Assembly: GCF_900187505.1 (NCBI RefSeq)
Contig: NZ_FYDL01000003.1
Span: forward strand, 186,001 to 250,000
Reading direction: 5' to 3'
Length of the DNA: 64,000 nucleotides
From: Pseudomonas sp. Irchel s3h17
GTDB taxonomy: Bacteria > Pseudomonadota > Gammaproteobacteria > Pseudomonadales > Pseudomonadaceae
Both the position numbers and the translations under genes were made by a program. Below the pieces are notes generated by a model that made no database searches, had not been told where the DNA came from, and was given only the letters and a program-made list of their open reading frames with translations. This document shows, one piece after another, positions 16,742 to 26,065 of the stretch (its first letter is position 1; every line of letters starts with the position of its first letter).

Positions 16742-19387
16742 TCAGCAGTCCAGTGGGTTGCGTTTTTCCGGGTTGATACCGAACTTGGCGATGGCTTCAG
16801 CCACGACCTTGGGTTCGATGTCACCGCGATCAGCCAGTGCTTCAAGGGCTGCCAACACCACGAAATGACGGTCGACTTCGAAGAAATGACGCAGTTTCTT
16901 GCGGCTGTCGCTGCGGCCGAAACCGTCGGTGCCCAGGACTTTGAATTCCTTGGACGGTACCCACTGACGGATCTGCTCGGCGAACAGTTTCATGTAGTCG
17001 GTAGACGCGATGACCGGACCTTTGCGGCCGTTCAGGCACTCTTCCACATAGCTCAGCTTAGGCTTCTGGCCCGGGTGCAAACGGTTGGTGCGCTCGACGG
17101 CCAGGCCATCGCGACGCAGTTCGTTGAAGCTGGTAACGCTCCACACGTCAGCGCCGACGTTGAACTCTTCACGCAGGATCTTCGCCGCTTCACGGACTTC
17201 ACGCAGGATGGTGCCGGAGCCCATCAGCTGAACGTGGTGCGCCGCTTCGCGGTTGTCTTCTTCGAGCAGGTACATGCCTTTCTTGATGCCTTCTTCGGCA
17301 CCGGCCGGCATGGCTGGCTGCTGGTACGACTCGTTCATCACGGTGATGTAGTAGAAGACGTCCTGTTGCTCTTCGGTCATCTTTCGCATGCCGTCCTGAA
17401 TGATCACCGCCAGCTCGTAGCCGTAGGTCGGATCGTAGGTGCGGCAGTTCGGGATGGTGGAAGCCAGCAGGTGGCTGTGACCGTCTTCGTGTTGCAGGCC
17501 TTCACCGTTCAGGGTGGTACGGCCGGCGGTGCCGCCGATCAGGAAACCGCGGGTACGGCTGTCGCCAGCGGCCCAGGCCAGGTCGCCGATACGCTGGAAG
17601 CCGAACATCGAGTAGAAGATGTAGAACGGCAGCATCGGCTGGTTGTGGCTGGAGTACGAAGTACCGGCCGCGATGAAGGAGCTCATGGCGCCCGCTTCGT
17701 TGATGCCTTCCTCGAGGATCTGGCCCTTCTGGTCTTCCTTGTAGAACATCACCTGGTCTTTATCGACTGGCTCGTAGAGCTGGCCAACGGACGAGTAGAT
17801 GCCCAACTGACGGAACATGCCTTCCATACCGAAGGTACGGGCTTCGTCCGGGATGATCGGAACGATGCGCGGGCCGATTTCCTTGTCCTTGACCAATTGC
17901 GCGAGGATTCGCACGAAGGCCATGGTGGTGGAGATTTCACGGTCGCCCGAGCCGTCCAGGATCGCCTTGAGGGTGTCCAGTGGCGGAGTCGGGATGCTGA
18001 AGCTTTTGGCGCGACGCTGAGGCACGAAGCCGCCCAGTGCGGTACGGCGCTCGCTCAGGTAACGGGCTTCGGCGCTGCCTTCTTCCGGTTTGAAGAACGG
18101 CAGGTTTTCCAGTTCGTCGTCTTTGACCGGGATGTCGAAACGATCGCGGAACAACTTCAGGCTGTCGACATCGACCTTCTTGGTGTTGTGCGCGGTGTTC
18201 TTCGCTTCGCCTGCACCGGTGCCATAACCCTTGATGGTCTTGGCCAGGATGACAGTCGGTTGTTCTTTGTGGTTGACCGCTTCGTGGTAGGCCGCATAGA
18301 CCTTGTACGGGTCGTGGCCGCCACGGTTGAGCTTCCAGATCTCGTCGTCGGACAGGTCTTCAACCATCGCCTTGAGTTCAGGCGTGTTGAAGAAGTGTTC
18401 ACGCACGAACGCGCCGTCTTTGGCTTTGTAGTTCTGGTACTCGCCGTCGATGACTTCGTCCATGCGACGTTGCAGGATGCCGTCGACGTCCTTGGCCAGC
18501 AGTGGGTCCCAGAAACGGCCCCAGATGACTTTGGTCACGTTCCACTGAGCACCGCGGAACACGCCTTCGAGTTCCTGGATGATCTTGCCGTTGCCGCGAA
18601 CCGGGCCGTCGAGGCGCTGCAGGTTGCAGTTGATGACGAAGATCAGGTTGTCCAGCTTCTCGCGGCCGGCCAGGGAGATGGCGCCCAGGGATTCCGGCTC
18701 GTCGCACTCGCCGTCGCCCAGGAAGCACCAGACTTTCTGTTTGCCTGGCTGGATGAAGCCACGGTGCTCCAGGTACTTCATGAAGCGCGCCTGGTAGATC
18801 GCCTGGATCGGGCCCAGACCCATGGATACGGTCGGGAACTGCCAGAAGTCAGGCATCAGCCACGGGTGCGGATAGGACGACAAGCCCTGGCCGTCGACTT
18901 CCTGGCGGAAGTTGTTCATCTGGTCTTCGGTGATGCGGCCTTCCATGAACGCACGGGCGTAAACGCCTGGCGAGGTGTGGCCCTGGAAGTAGATCAGGTC
19001 GCCGCCGTGTTCGTCGGTCGGGGCCTGGAAGAAGTAGTTGAAGCCGATGTCATACAGGGTTGCGCTGGAGGCGAAGCTGGAGATGTGACCGCCCAGGTCA
19101 GAATCTTTCAGGTTCGTACGCATCACCATGGCCATCGCGTTCCAGCGTACCAACGAGCGAATGCGGCGTTCCATGAACAGGTCGCCAGGCATGCGTGCTT
19201 CGTGGGTCACGGGGATGGTGTTGCGGTACGGCGTGGTGATGGCGTAAGGGAGCTGCGAGCCGCTGCGGGTCGCAAGTTCGCCCATACGGGTCATCAGATA
19301 GTGAGCACGGTCTTCGCCTTCTTTGTCGAGAACCGATTCCAGGGCGTCCAGCCATTCCTGGGTTTCGACGGGATCGAGGTCTTGCAT
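16742..19387 (-). CDS. aceE: Pyruvate dehydrogenase E1 component (homodimeric)
   Basis: AceE (881 aa) decarboxylates pyruvate with thiamine diphosphate and acetylates the lipoyl groups of AceF. The TPP/magnesium motif is GDGECDEPESLGAIS near residue 227, followed by FVINCNLQRLDGPVRGNGKI. The N-terminus (QDLDPVETQEWLDALESVL) resembles the E2-interacting start of homodimeric E1 enzymes. The length is standard for gammaproteobacteria. The ATG at 19387 has GGAG upstream. It is divergent from glnE; two palindromic 15-bp sites upstream suggest control by RccR. Confidence 0.97.
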   Translation of the reverse strand: MQDLDPVETQEWLDALESVLDKEGEDRAHYLMTRMGELATRSGSQLPYAITTPYRNTIPVTHEARMPGDLFMERRIRSLVRWNAMAMVMRTNLKDSDLGGHISSFASSATLYDIGFNYFFQAPTDEHGGDLIYFQGHTSPGVYARAFMEGRITEDQMNNFRQEVDGQGLSSYPHPWLMPDFWQFPTVSMGLGPIQAIYQARFMKYLEHRGFIQPGKQKVWCFLGDGECDEPESLGAISLAGREKLDNLIFVINCNLQRLDGPVRGNGKIIQELEGVFRGAQWNVTKVIWGRFWDPLLAKDVDGILQRRMDEVIDGEYQNYKAKDGAFVREHFFNTPELKAMVEDLSDDEIWKLNRGGHDPYKVYAAYHEAVNHKEQPTVILAKTIKGYGTGAGEAKNTAHNTKKVDVDSLKLFRDRFDIPVKDDELENLPFFKPEEGSAEARYLSERRTALGGFVPQRRAKSFSIPTPPLDTLKAILDGSGDREISTTMAFVRILAQLVKDKEIGPRIVPIIPDEARTFGMEGMFRQLGIYSSVGQLYEPVDKDQVMFYKEDQKGQILEEGINEAGAMSSFIAAGTSYSSHNQPMLPFYIFYSMFGFQRIGDLAWAAGDSRTRGFLIGGTAGRTTLNGEGLQHEDGHSHLLASTIPNCRTYDPTYGYELAVIIQDGMRKMTEEQQDVFYYITVMNESYQQPAMPAGAEEGIKKGMYLLEEDNREAAHHVQLMGSGTILREVREAAKILREEFNVGADVWSVTSFNELRRDGLAVERTNRLHPGQKPKLSYVEECLNGRKGPVIASTDYMKLFAEQIRQWVPSKEFKVLGTDGFGRSDSRKKLRHFFEVDRHFVVLAALEALADRGDIEPKVVAEAIAKFGINPEKRNPLDC

Positions 19388-19497
19388 GGCTTGCTCCAGG
19401 GCGGAAAGGCTACCAGAATCGGTTGCCTGAGTTAGCGACTGGCCTTGTGGGCAGACGTTATGAATTCTTGGATTGCCGGTAGGTTGACTCGGCGGCG

Positions 19498-19512
19498 TGT
19501 AGTTTTACTACA
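19498..19512. promoter_or_regulatory. RccR-type 15-bp palindromic operator upstream of aceE
   Basis: TGTAGTTTTACTACA is a TGTAGT-N3-ACTACA palindrome 111 bases before the aceE start. RccR, a KDPG-responsive RpiR-family regulator of P. fluorescens, is reported to bind a 15-bp pseudo-palindrome at aceE and a longer 28-bp one at glyoxylate-shunt genes. The match to the 15-bp type is inferred from my recollection of that work. Confidence 0.7.
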
Positions 19513-19549
19513 AATCGTCGGCCATTTCAGCCTTTCGAATGTATATACG

Positions 19550-19564
19550 AGTAGTAAAACTACA
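19550..19564. promoter_or_regulatory. Second RccR-type operator upstream of aceE
   Basis: AGTAGTAAAACTACA matches the palindrome at 19498-19512 (read on the other strand) in 14 of 15 positions. The two centres are 52 bases apart, about five helical turns, which would favour cooperative binding. It could act on aceE and perhaps on divergent glnE, whose start is 206 bases away. Confidence 0.62.
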
Positions 19565-19770
19565 GAAGTACGGCTTGTGGCCTCCTGTTTCGTTGTGAGA
19601 ATAATCGTTACTCTTGGTCTTTAGCCAACCAGAAAAGGTAAAAGCTTGATGCTGGCTACCAAAAAAACAGACATTTCAGCTATTTCTAACTTTTGTTCGA
19701 CAGTCCTTTGCGTAGTGCATTTGATGCGATCACTACAGACCGCCCTTCCTACGCCGATCAAGGATAGACC

Positions 19771-22710
19771 ATGAGCCTCCCTTCGCTTGCCCCTCTGCCC
19801 GCCATTCTCCTGCCGTTTGTCAGCCGCGCCGAGCAATCCTTTCGCGCCGCCGTCGCCGCGCTGGATGACGATCATGGCCTGTCTTCCTGGACGCCTGAAC
19901 GCTGGGCGGACTTCGCCCGGGTAACGGCCGCCAGCGACTTTGTCATTGAACAGTGCGTGCGTGATCCCTTGATGCTGCTCACGCTTGCGCAGTCCGGGGA
20001 GCTGGATCGCGCCTTCGCCCCCGGCGAGCTGTGCGGGCAAATCGCCGCCGCCGCGCAAAGTGCCGCCACGGATGATGAGTTGGGCCGGGTCCTGCGTCGG
20101 CAGCGCAACCGGCAGCAGGTGCGGATTGTCTGGCGTGACCTGACCCGCCAGACCGACCTGGTCCAGACGTGTCGCGACCTGTCCGACATGGCCGATGCCT
20201 GCATCGATCAGGCCTATCAATGGTTGTACCAGCGCCACTGCCAGCAATTTGGTACGCCCATGGGCTGGCGCAGCGGCGAGCCGCAGCAGATGGTGGTTCT
20301 CGGCATGGGCAAGCTCGGTGCGGTGGAGCTCAACCTGTCCTCCGACATCGACCTGATCTTCGCCTACCCCGAGGGTGGCGAAACGGTTGGGGTGAAGCGG
20401 GCGCTGGACAACCAGGAGTTCTTCATTCGTTTGGGTCAGCGCCTGATCAAGGCCCTGGACCCGATCACCGTCGATGGTTTTGTCTTCCGCGTCGACATGC
20501 GCCTGCGTCCCTACGGTTCGTCCGGCGCACTGGTGCTCAGCTTCAATGCACTGGAACAGTATTACCAGGATCAGGGCCGCGACTGGGAACGCTACGCGAT
20601 GATCAAGGCGCGGGTGGTGGCCGGTGATCAGCAGGCGGGCGCGCAGTTGCTCGACCTGCTGCGTCCCTTCGTCTATCGGCGTTATCTGGATTTCTCGGCG
20701 ATTGAAGCGCTGCGCACCATGAAACAGCTGATCCAGCAGGAAGTGCGGCGCAAGGGCATGGCCGACAATATCAAGCTGGGGGCCGGCGGGATCCGGGAGG
20801 TCGAGTTTATTGCCCAGGCCTTCCAGCTGATTCACGGCGGCCGCGACCTGAGCCTGCAGCAGCGTCCTCTGTTAAAAGTCCTTGGCACGCTGGAGGGGCA
20901 GGGTTATTTGCCGCCGGCGGTCATCGGCGAACTGCGCGAGGGCTATGAGTTCCTGCGTTACACCGAGCACGCGATTCAGGCGATTGCCGACCGGCAAACG
21001 CAAATGCTCCCCGACAGCGAGCAGGGCCAGGCGCGTATTGCCTTTATGCTGGGGTTCGCCAATTGGACGGCGTTCCATGAGCAACTGATGTATTGGCGTG
21101 GCCGGGTCGACTGGCACTTTCGCCAAGTGATTGCCGATCCGGATGAAGAGGACGGCGAGGAAAGCGAAGTGGTGGTCGGTGGTGAGTGGCTGCCACTTTG
21201 GGAGGAGGCCCAGGACGAGGAAGCCGCTTGCCGTCAGTTGGAAGAGGGCGGCTTTGCCGATGCGTCCAAGGCGCTCAAGGCCCTCGCCGGCCTGCGTGGC
21301 AGCCCGCAGTTGCGAGCGATGCAGCGCCTGGGGCGCGAGCGTCTCGATGCCTTTATCCCCCGGTTGCTGGCCCAGGCCGTGGAGCACGCCAATCCGGACC
21401 TGGTGCTGGAGCGGGTGTTGCCACTGGTTGAAGCGGTGGCGCGGCGCTCGGCGTATCTGGTGCTGCTCACGGAAAACCCTGGCGCGCTGCGTCGATTGCT
21501 GACCTTGTGTGCGGCCAGTCCGTGGATTGCCGAGCAGATCACCCGCTTCCCGCTGCTGCTCGACGAGTTGCTCAATGAAGGCCGGCTGTTCAAACCACCG
21601 CTGGCGCCGGAACTGGCTGCCGAGCTGCGTGAGCGCCTGACGCGCATTCCCGAGGATGACCTTGAGCAGCAGATGGAAGCCTTGCGCCATTTCAAGCTGG
21701 CGCACCGCTTGCGCGTGGCGGCCTCGGAAATTGCCGGCAGCCTGCCGTTGATGAAGGTCAGCGATTACCTGACCTGGCTCGCCGAAGCGATTCTGGAACA
21801 GGTGCTGGCGCTGGCCTGGCGGCAGACGGCAGCCAAGTATGGCGCGCCACAACGCCCCGACGGCACCCTGTGTGACCCGGGCTTTGTGATTGTCGGTTAC
21901 GGCAAGGTCGGCGGGCTGGAGCTCGGACATGGTTCGGACCTGGACCTGGTGTTTATCCACGACGCAGACCCCGTGGCCGAAACCGATGGGCCCAAGCCCA
22001 TCGATGGCGCACAGTTCTTTACCCGGCTGGGCCAGCGGATCATTCATTTGCTGACCACTCAGACCAACTCCGGCCAGTTGTATGAAGTCGACATGCGCTT
22101 GCGTCCTTCGGGGGCGTCGGGGCTGCTGGTCAGTTCGCTCGGCGCGTTCGAGCGCTATCAGGAGAACGAAGCCTGGACCTGGGAGCATCAGGCACTGGTG
22201 CGGGCGCGGGTGCTGGTGGGCAGTCAGGACGTTGGGCAATCCTTCGAGAAGGTTCGCGCCAAAGTGCTGGGGCGTGCCCGGGACTTGCTCAAGCTGCGGC
22301 AGGAAGTCAGTGAGATGCGCGCCAAGATGCGCGACAACCTGGGGACCAAGAGCACCGCTGCCGGCACCGCTGCCAATGCCTTCGAAGCCACGGCGCCGTT
22401 TGATCTCAAGCAGGATGCCGGTGGTATCGTCGATATTGAATTTATGGTGCAATACGCGGCCCTGGCGTGGTCCGACACCCACCCTTCGCTGCTGCGTTAT
22501 ACGGATAACATCCGCATTCTGGAGGGGCTTGAGGAGGTCGGGTTGATGCCCGCCGAAGATGCCAGCCTGCTGCGAGAGGTCTATAAAGCCTATCGCTCCG
22601 CGGCGCACCGCCAGGCTTTGCAGAATGAAGCCGGGGTGGTGCCGGGGGATCAGTTTGCCGCCGAGCGGCGTGAGGTCCTGCGGATCTGGGCGTGGCTGGG
22701 TTTGAGCTGA
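19771..22710 (+). CDS. glnE: Glutamine synthetase adenylyltransferase/adenylyl-removing enzyme
   Basis: GlnE (979 aa) adds AMP to, and removes it from, the regulatory Tyr of glutamine synthetase in response to PII and glutamine. It has two nucleotidyltransferase domains. The N-terminal adenylyl-removing half has GMGKLGAVELNLSSDIDLIF near residue 180. The C-terminal adenylyl-transferase half has GYGKVGGLELGHGSDLDLVF near 710. A regulatory helical linker lies between. Length is in the normal range. The ATG at 19771 follows AAGGA. The gene is divergent from aceE and is followed after 136 bases by waaF. Confidence 0.97.
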   Translation: MSLPSLAPLPAILLPFVSRAEQSFRAAVAALDDDHGLSSWTPERWADFARVTAASDFVIEQCVRDPLMLLTLAQSGELDRAFAPGELCGQIAAAAQSAATDDELGRVLRRQRNRQQVRIVWRDLTRQTDLVQTCRDLSDMADACIDQAYQWLYQRHCQQFGTPMGWRSGEPQQMVVLGMGKLGAVELNLSSDIDLIFAYPEGGETVGVKRALDNQEFFIRLGQRLIKALDPITVDGFVFRVDMRLRPYGSSGALVLSFNALEQYYQDQGRDWERYAMIKARVVAGDQQAGAQLLDLLRPFVYRRYLDFSAIEALRTMKQLIQQEVRRKGMADNIKLGAGGIREVEFIAQAFQLIHGGRDLSLQQRPLLKVLGTLEGQGYLPPAVIGELREGYEFLRYTEHAIQAIADRQTQMLPDSEQGQARIAFMLGFANWTAFHEQLMYWRGRVDWHFRQVIADPDEEDGEESEVVVGGEWLPLWEEAQDEEAACRQLEEGGFADASKALKALAGLRGSPQLRAMQRLGRERLDAFIPRLLAQAVEHANPDLVLERVLPLVEAVARRSAYLVLLTENPGALRRLLTLCAASPWIAEQITRFPLLLDELLNEGRLFKPPLAPELAAELRERLTRIPEDDLEQQMEALRHFKLAHRLRVAASEIAGSLPLMKVSDYLTWLAEAILEQVLALAWRQTAAKYGAPQRPDGTLCDPGFVIVGYGKVGGLELGHGSDLDLVFIHDADPVAETDGPKPIDGAQFFTRLGQRIIHLLTTQTNSGQLYEVDMRLRPSGASGLLVSSLGAFERYQENEAWTWEHQALVRARVLVGSQDVGQSFEKVRAKVLGRARDLLKLRQEVSEMRAKMRDNLGTKSTAAGTAANAFEATAPFDLKQDAGGIVDIEFMVQYAALAWSDTHPSLLRYTDNIRILEGLEEVGLMPAEDASLLREVYKAYRSAAHRQALQNEAGVVPGDQFAAERREVLRIWAWLGLS

Positions 22711-22792
22711 CGAGGTGCCGTCAGGCGGGGCAAGCAAAATGCAGGATTGCCGAGTGGCGTACACTACTCACATAAAGCCTGGATAAATAAGA

Positions 22793-22829
22793 CGGGGAGG
22801 CCGCCAGGAAGACTGGTCATGCCTCCCCG
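22793..22829 (+). promoter_or_regulatory. Inverted repeat in the waaF leader
   Basis: CGGGGAGGC (22793-22801) and GCCTCCCCG (22821-22829) are perfect 9-bp inverted repeats with a 19-base loop, ending 17 bases before the waaF ATG. There is no T tract, so it is not an ordinary terminator; it may be a leader structure or an operator. Confidence 0.4.
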
Positions 22830-22846
22830 CTCGTTTGTGGATAACT

Positions 22847-23881
22847 ATGAGAATTCTGATCGTTGGGCCCAGTTGGGTCGGTGACATGGTGATGGCTCAG
22901 ACACTCTTCCAGTGTCTGAAGCAGCGTCACCCACAGTGCGAGATCGACGTGCTGGCCCCCGAGTGGAGTCGGCCGATCCTCGAGCGCATGCCCGAAGTCC
23001 GCCAGGCCTTGAGCTTCCCGCTCGGTCATGGCGCGCTGGAGTTGGCGACGCGGCGGCGGATCGGCAAGTCCCTGGCCGGCCAGTACGATCAGGCAATCTT
23101 GCTGCCCAACTCGCTGAAGTCGGCGTTGGTGCCGTTTTTTGCCGGTATCGCCAAGCGCACCGGTTGGCGTGGCGAGTTCCGCTACGGCCTGCTCAATGAT
23201 GTGCGCACCCTGGATAAAGACCGTTACCCGCTGATGATCGAGCGTTTCATGGCGCTGGCGTATGAGCCGGGTACCGAGTTGCCCACGCCGTACCCGCGTC
23301 CAAGCCTGCAAATCGATTCGACCAGCCGCGACGCCGCGCTGGCCAAGTTCGGCTTGACCCTTGACCGTCCGGTGCTGGCACTGTGCCCAGGCGCCGAGTT
23401 TGGCGAAGCCAAGCGCTGGCCATCCGAGCACTACGCCAAGGTCGCCGAGACGAAGATTCGCGAAGGCTGGCAAGTCTGGCTGTTCGGCTCGAAAAACGAT
23501 CACGCCGTCGGCGAAGACATCCGCGGGCGCTTGATTCCGGGCCTGCGTGAAGAGGCGACGAACCTCAGTGGCGGCACCTCGCTGGCTGAGGCCATCGACC
23601 TGATGTCCTGCGCTGACTCGGTGGTGTCCAACGACTCTGGCCTGATGCATGTGGCCGCCGCGCTGAACCGCCCGCTGGTGGCGATCTACGGTTCGACTTC
23701 GCCGGGCTTCACCCCGCCACTGGCCGAGCATGTCGAGATCGTGCGCCTGGGTATCGAGTGCAGTCCTTGTTTTGATCGCACCTGCCGCTTTGGCCATTAC
23801 AACTGCCTGCGTCAACTGACGCCGGAGCCGGTGAACGATGCCTTGCAGCGACTGCAGGGCTCTGTGGTCGAGGTTCGTTAA
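22847..23881 (+). CDS. waaF: ADP-heptose:LPS heptosyltransferase II
   Basis: WaaF (344 aa) adds the second heptose to the LPS inner core at the cytoplasmic face of the inner membrane. It is a GT9 heptosyltransferase: MRILIVGPSWVGDMVMAQTLF at the N-terminus, LCPGAEFGEAKRWP near 180, and the nucleotide-sugar site SNDSGLMHVAAALNRPLVAIYGSTSPGFTPP near 265. The ATG at 22847 is chosen over an in-frame TTG at 22835 because homologues begin MRILI. It opens the LPS-core operon, with waaC starting 1 base after its stop. Confidence 0.95.
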   Translation: MRILIVGPSWVGDMVMAQTLFQCLKQRHPQCEIDVLAPEWSRPILERMPEVRQALSFPLGHGALELATRRRIGKSLAGQYDQAILLPNSLKSALVPFFAGIAKRTGWRGEFRYGLLNDVRTLDKDRYPLMIERFMALAYEPGTELPTPYPRPSLQIDSTSRDAALAKFGLTLDRPVLALCPGAEFGEAKRWPSEHYAKVAETKIREGWQVWLFGSKNDHAVGEDIRGRLIPGLREEATNLSGGTSLAEAIDLMSCADSVVSNDSGLMHVAAALNRPLVAIYGSTSPGFTPPLAEHVEIVRLGIECSPCFDRTCRFGHYNCLRQLTPEPVNDALQRLQGSVVEVR

Positions 23882-23882
23882 G

Positions 23883-24944
23883 TTGCGGGTACTGTTGATC
23901 AAGACCTCTTCGCTGGGCGACGTGATCCATGCGTTGCCAGCGTTGACCGATGCGGCACGGGCAATCCCGGGGATCAAGTTCGACTGGGTGGTGGAAGAAG
24001 GCTTCGCCGAAATCCCGACCTGGCACCCGGCGGTGGACAAGGTGATTCCGGTGGCGATCCGTCGCTGGCGCAAGAACGTCTGGCAAACCCTCAAGAGTGG
24101 TGAGTGGAAGCGCTTCAAGCAAAGCGTGCGCGCGACCAAATACGACCTGGTGATCGATGCCCAGGGCCTGCTCAAGAGCGCCTGGCTGACACGCTATGTC
24201 AAAGCCCCGGTGGCCGGGCTGGACCAGCATTCGGCCCGTGAACCGCTGGCCGCACGCTTTTACTCGCGGCGACTGGCGGTGGCGCGCGGTCAGCATGCGG
24301 TCGAGCGCTTGCGCCAGCTGTTCGCGGTGGCGTTGGGTTACGACCTGCCGCAAGGCCTGGGTGACTATGGCCTGAACGTCGAGCGCCTGGTCGAACTGCC
24401 GCGCAAGAACCCTTATGTGCTGTTCCTGCACGGCACCACGTGGGACACCAAGCACTGGCCGGAAGCCTACTGGCGTGAACTGGCCGAGCGCATGGGGCAC
24501 ATGGGCATGGCGGTGAAGCTGCCGTGGGGCAACCCGGCGGAGAAGGCGCGTGCCGAGCGTATCGCCCAAGGCCTGCGTAACGCCGAAGTGCTGCCCAAGC
24601 TGAACCTGGCCGGTGTGGCCCGGGTGCTGGCCGGCGCGCAGGCTTGCGTGGCGGTGGATACCGGCCTTGGCCATCTGGCCGCCGCGCTGGACGTGCCGAC
24701 GGTGTCGCTGTTTGGCCCGACCAATCCGGGCCTGACGGGCGCCTATGGCAAGAGCCAGGTGCACATGGCGAGCGACTTCCCGTGTGCACCCTGCCTGCAA
24801 AAGAAATGTACTTATCAACCGACGGCTGAAGATCAGCGTCGGTTCGATCTCAAGCGCGAGTGGCCGTTGTGCTTCACTCGCCTGAATCCCGAGCGTGTCG
24901 CGAGCCGACTGAGCACGATGTTAATGGCTGAGGAGCTGCGCTGA
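23883..24944 (+). CDS. waaC: ADP-heptose:LPS heptosyltransferase I
   Basis: WaaC (353 aa) adds the first heptose to Kdo. It is a GT9 protein with LRVLLIKTSSLGDVIHALPAL at the N-terminus and VAVDTGLGHLAAALDVPTVSLFG near 258. I place the start at TTG 23883, which gives the normal MRVLLIKTSS N-terminus and has GAGG about 9 bases upstream within the waaF 3' end; an upstream in-frame ATG at 23838 would add 15 unconserved residues. Its TGA overlaps the waaG ATG by one base, implying translational coupling. Confidence 0.94.
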   Translation: MRVLLIKTSSLGDVIHALPALTDAARAIPGIKFDWVVEEGFAEIPTWHPAVDKVIPVAIRRWRKNVWQTLKSGEWKRFKQSVRATKYDLVIDAQGLLKSAWLTRYVKAPVAGLDQHSAREPLAARFYSRRLAVARGQHAVERLRQLFAVALGYDLPQGLGDYGLNVERLVELPRKNPYVLFLHGTTWDTKHWPEAYWRELAERMGHMGMAVKLPWGNPAEKARAERIAQGLRNAEVLPKLNLAGVARVLAGAQACVAVDTGLGHLAAALDVPTVSLFGPTNPGLTGAYGKSQVHMASDFPCAPCLQKKCTYQPTAEDQRRFDLKREWPLCFTRLNPERVASRLSTMLMAEELR

Positions 24945-26065
24945 TGCAATTGGCTTTTGTCCTTTATAAATATTTCCCGTTTGGCGGCTTGCAGCGTGAT
25001 TTCATGCGCATTGCGCTGGAATGTCAGCAGCGAGGGCATCAGATCCGCGTATACACGCTGATCTGGGAAGGGGACGTGCCTCCGGGTTTCGAAGTGCTGG
25101 TGGCGCCGGTCAAGGCGATCTTCAACCATCGGCGCAACGAGAAGCTCAGTGCCTGGATGGCGGCCGACCTGGCCAAGCGTCCGGTGGACCGGTTGATCGG
25201 TTTCAACAAGATGCCGGGCCTGGATGTCTACTACGCCGCCGACGGCTGCTTCGAGGACAAGGCCCAGAACCTGCGCAACTCGCTGTACCGGCGCTGGGGT
25301 CGCTACCGGCACTTCGCCGAATACGAGCGCGCGGTGTTTGCCAAAGACGCGAAAACCGAAGTGCTGATGATCTCCGAAGTGCAGCAACCGCTGTTCATCA
25401 AGCATTACGACACACCTATCGAGCGCTTCCACCTGCTGCCGCCGGGGATTGCCCAGGACCGTCGGGCGCCGCCCAACGCCGCCGAGATTCGCGCGGATTT
25501 TCGCCGCGAATTCGCCTTGGGCGACGACGAATTGCTGCTGGTGCAAATCGGCTCCGGGTTCAAGACCAAGGGCGTCGATCGCAGCCTCAAGGCACTGGCT
25601 GCACTGCCGGCGGAACTGCGTAAGCGCACCCGCTTGTTTGTCATCGGCCAGGACGACCCCAAGGTATTCCAGTTGCAGAGTGCTGCGCTGGGCCTTGGCG
25701 ACAACGTGCAATTCCTCAAGGGACGCAGCGATATCCCGCGCTTCCTGCTGGGTGCCGACCTGTTGATCCATCCGGCTTACAACGAAAACACCGGTACGGT
25801 GCTGCTTGAAGCACTGGTGGCCGGTTTGCCGGTGCTGGTGAGCGCGGTGTGCGGCTATGCGCATTACATCGCCGAGGCCGATAGCGGCCTGGTGCTGGAT
25901 GAGCCGTTCGAGCAGGCGCAGCTCACGCAGTACCTGACGACCATGTTGAGCGACAACGCAGCGCGTGCGGCCTGGAGCCGCAATGGCCTGGCGTTCGCCG
26001 ACACGGCCGACCTCTACAGCATGCCGCAACATGCGGCGGATGTGATTCTGGCGGAGCAACACTGA
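24944..26065 (+). CDS. waaG: LPS core glucosyltransferase WaaG
   Basis: The 373-residue GT4 enzyme matches WaaG, which transfers glucose from UDP-glucose to heptose II in E. coli; in Pseudomonas the core sugar at this position is galactosamine, so the donor here may differ. Visible motifs are the N-terminal FVLYKYFPFGGLQRDF, QIGSGFKTKGVDRSLKAL near 200, and the donor site HPAYNENTGTVLLEALVAGLPVL near 280 with the E-x7-E pattern. Start and stop overlap neighbours by one base each (waaC, waaP). Confidence 0.93.
   Translation: MQLAFVLYKYFPFGGLQRDFMRIALECQQRGHQIRVYTLIWEGDVPPGFEVLVAPVKAIFNHRRNEKLSAWMAADLAKRPVDRLIGFNKMPGLDVYYAADGCFEDKAQNLRNSLYRRWGRYRHFAEYERAVFAKDAKTEVLMISEVQQPLFIKHYDTPIERFHLLPPGIAQDRRAPPNAAEIRADFRREFALGDDELLLVQIGSGFKTKGVDRSLKALAALPAELRKRTRLFVIGQDDPKVFQLQSAALGLGDNVQFLKGRSDIPRFLLGADLLIHPAYNENTGTVLLEALVAGLPVLVSAVCGYAHYIAEADSGLVLDEPFEQAQLTQYLTTMLSDNAARAAWSRNGLAFADTADLYSMPQHAADVILAEQH

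Noticed and set aside
22793-22829. Terminator for glnE
   Set aside because: The perfect stem is not followed by a T tract and lies very close to waaF; listed as a leader inverted repeat.
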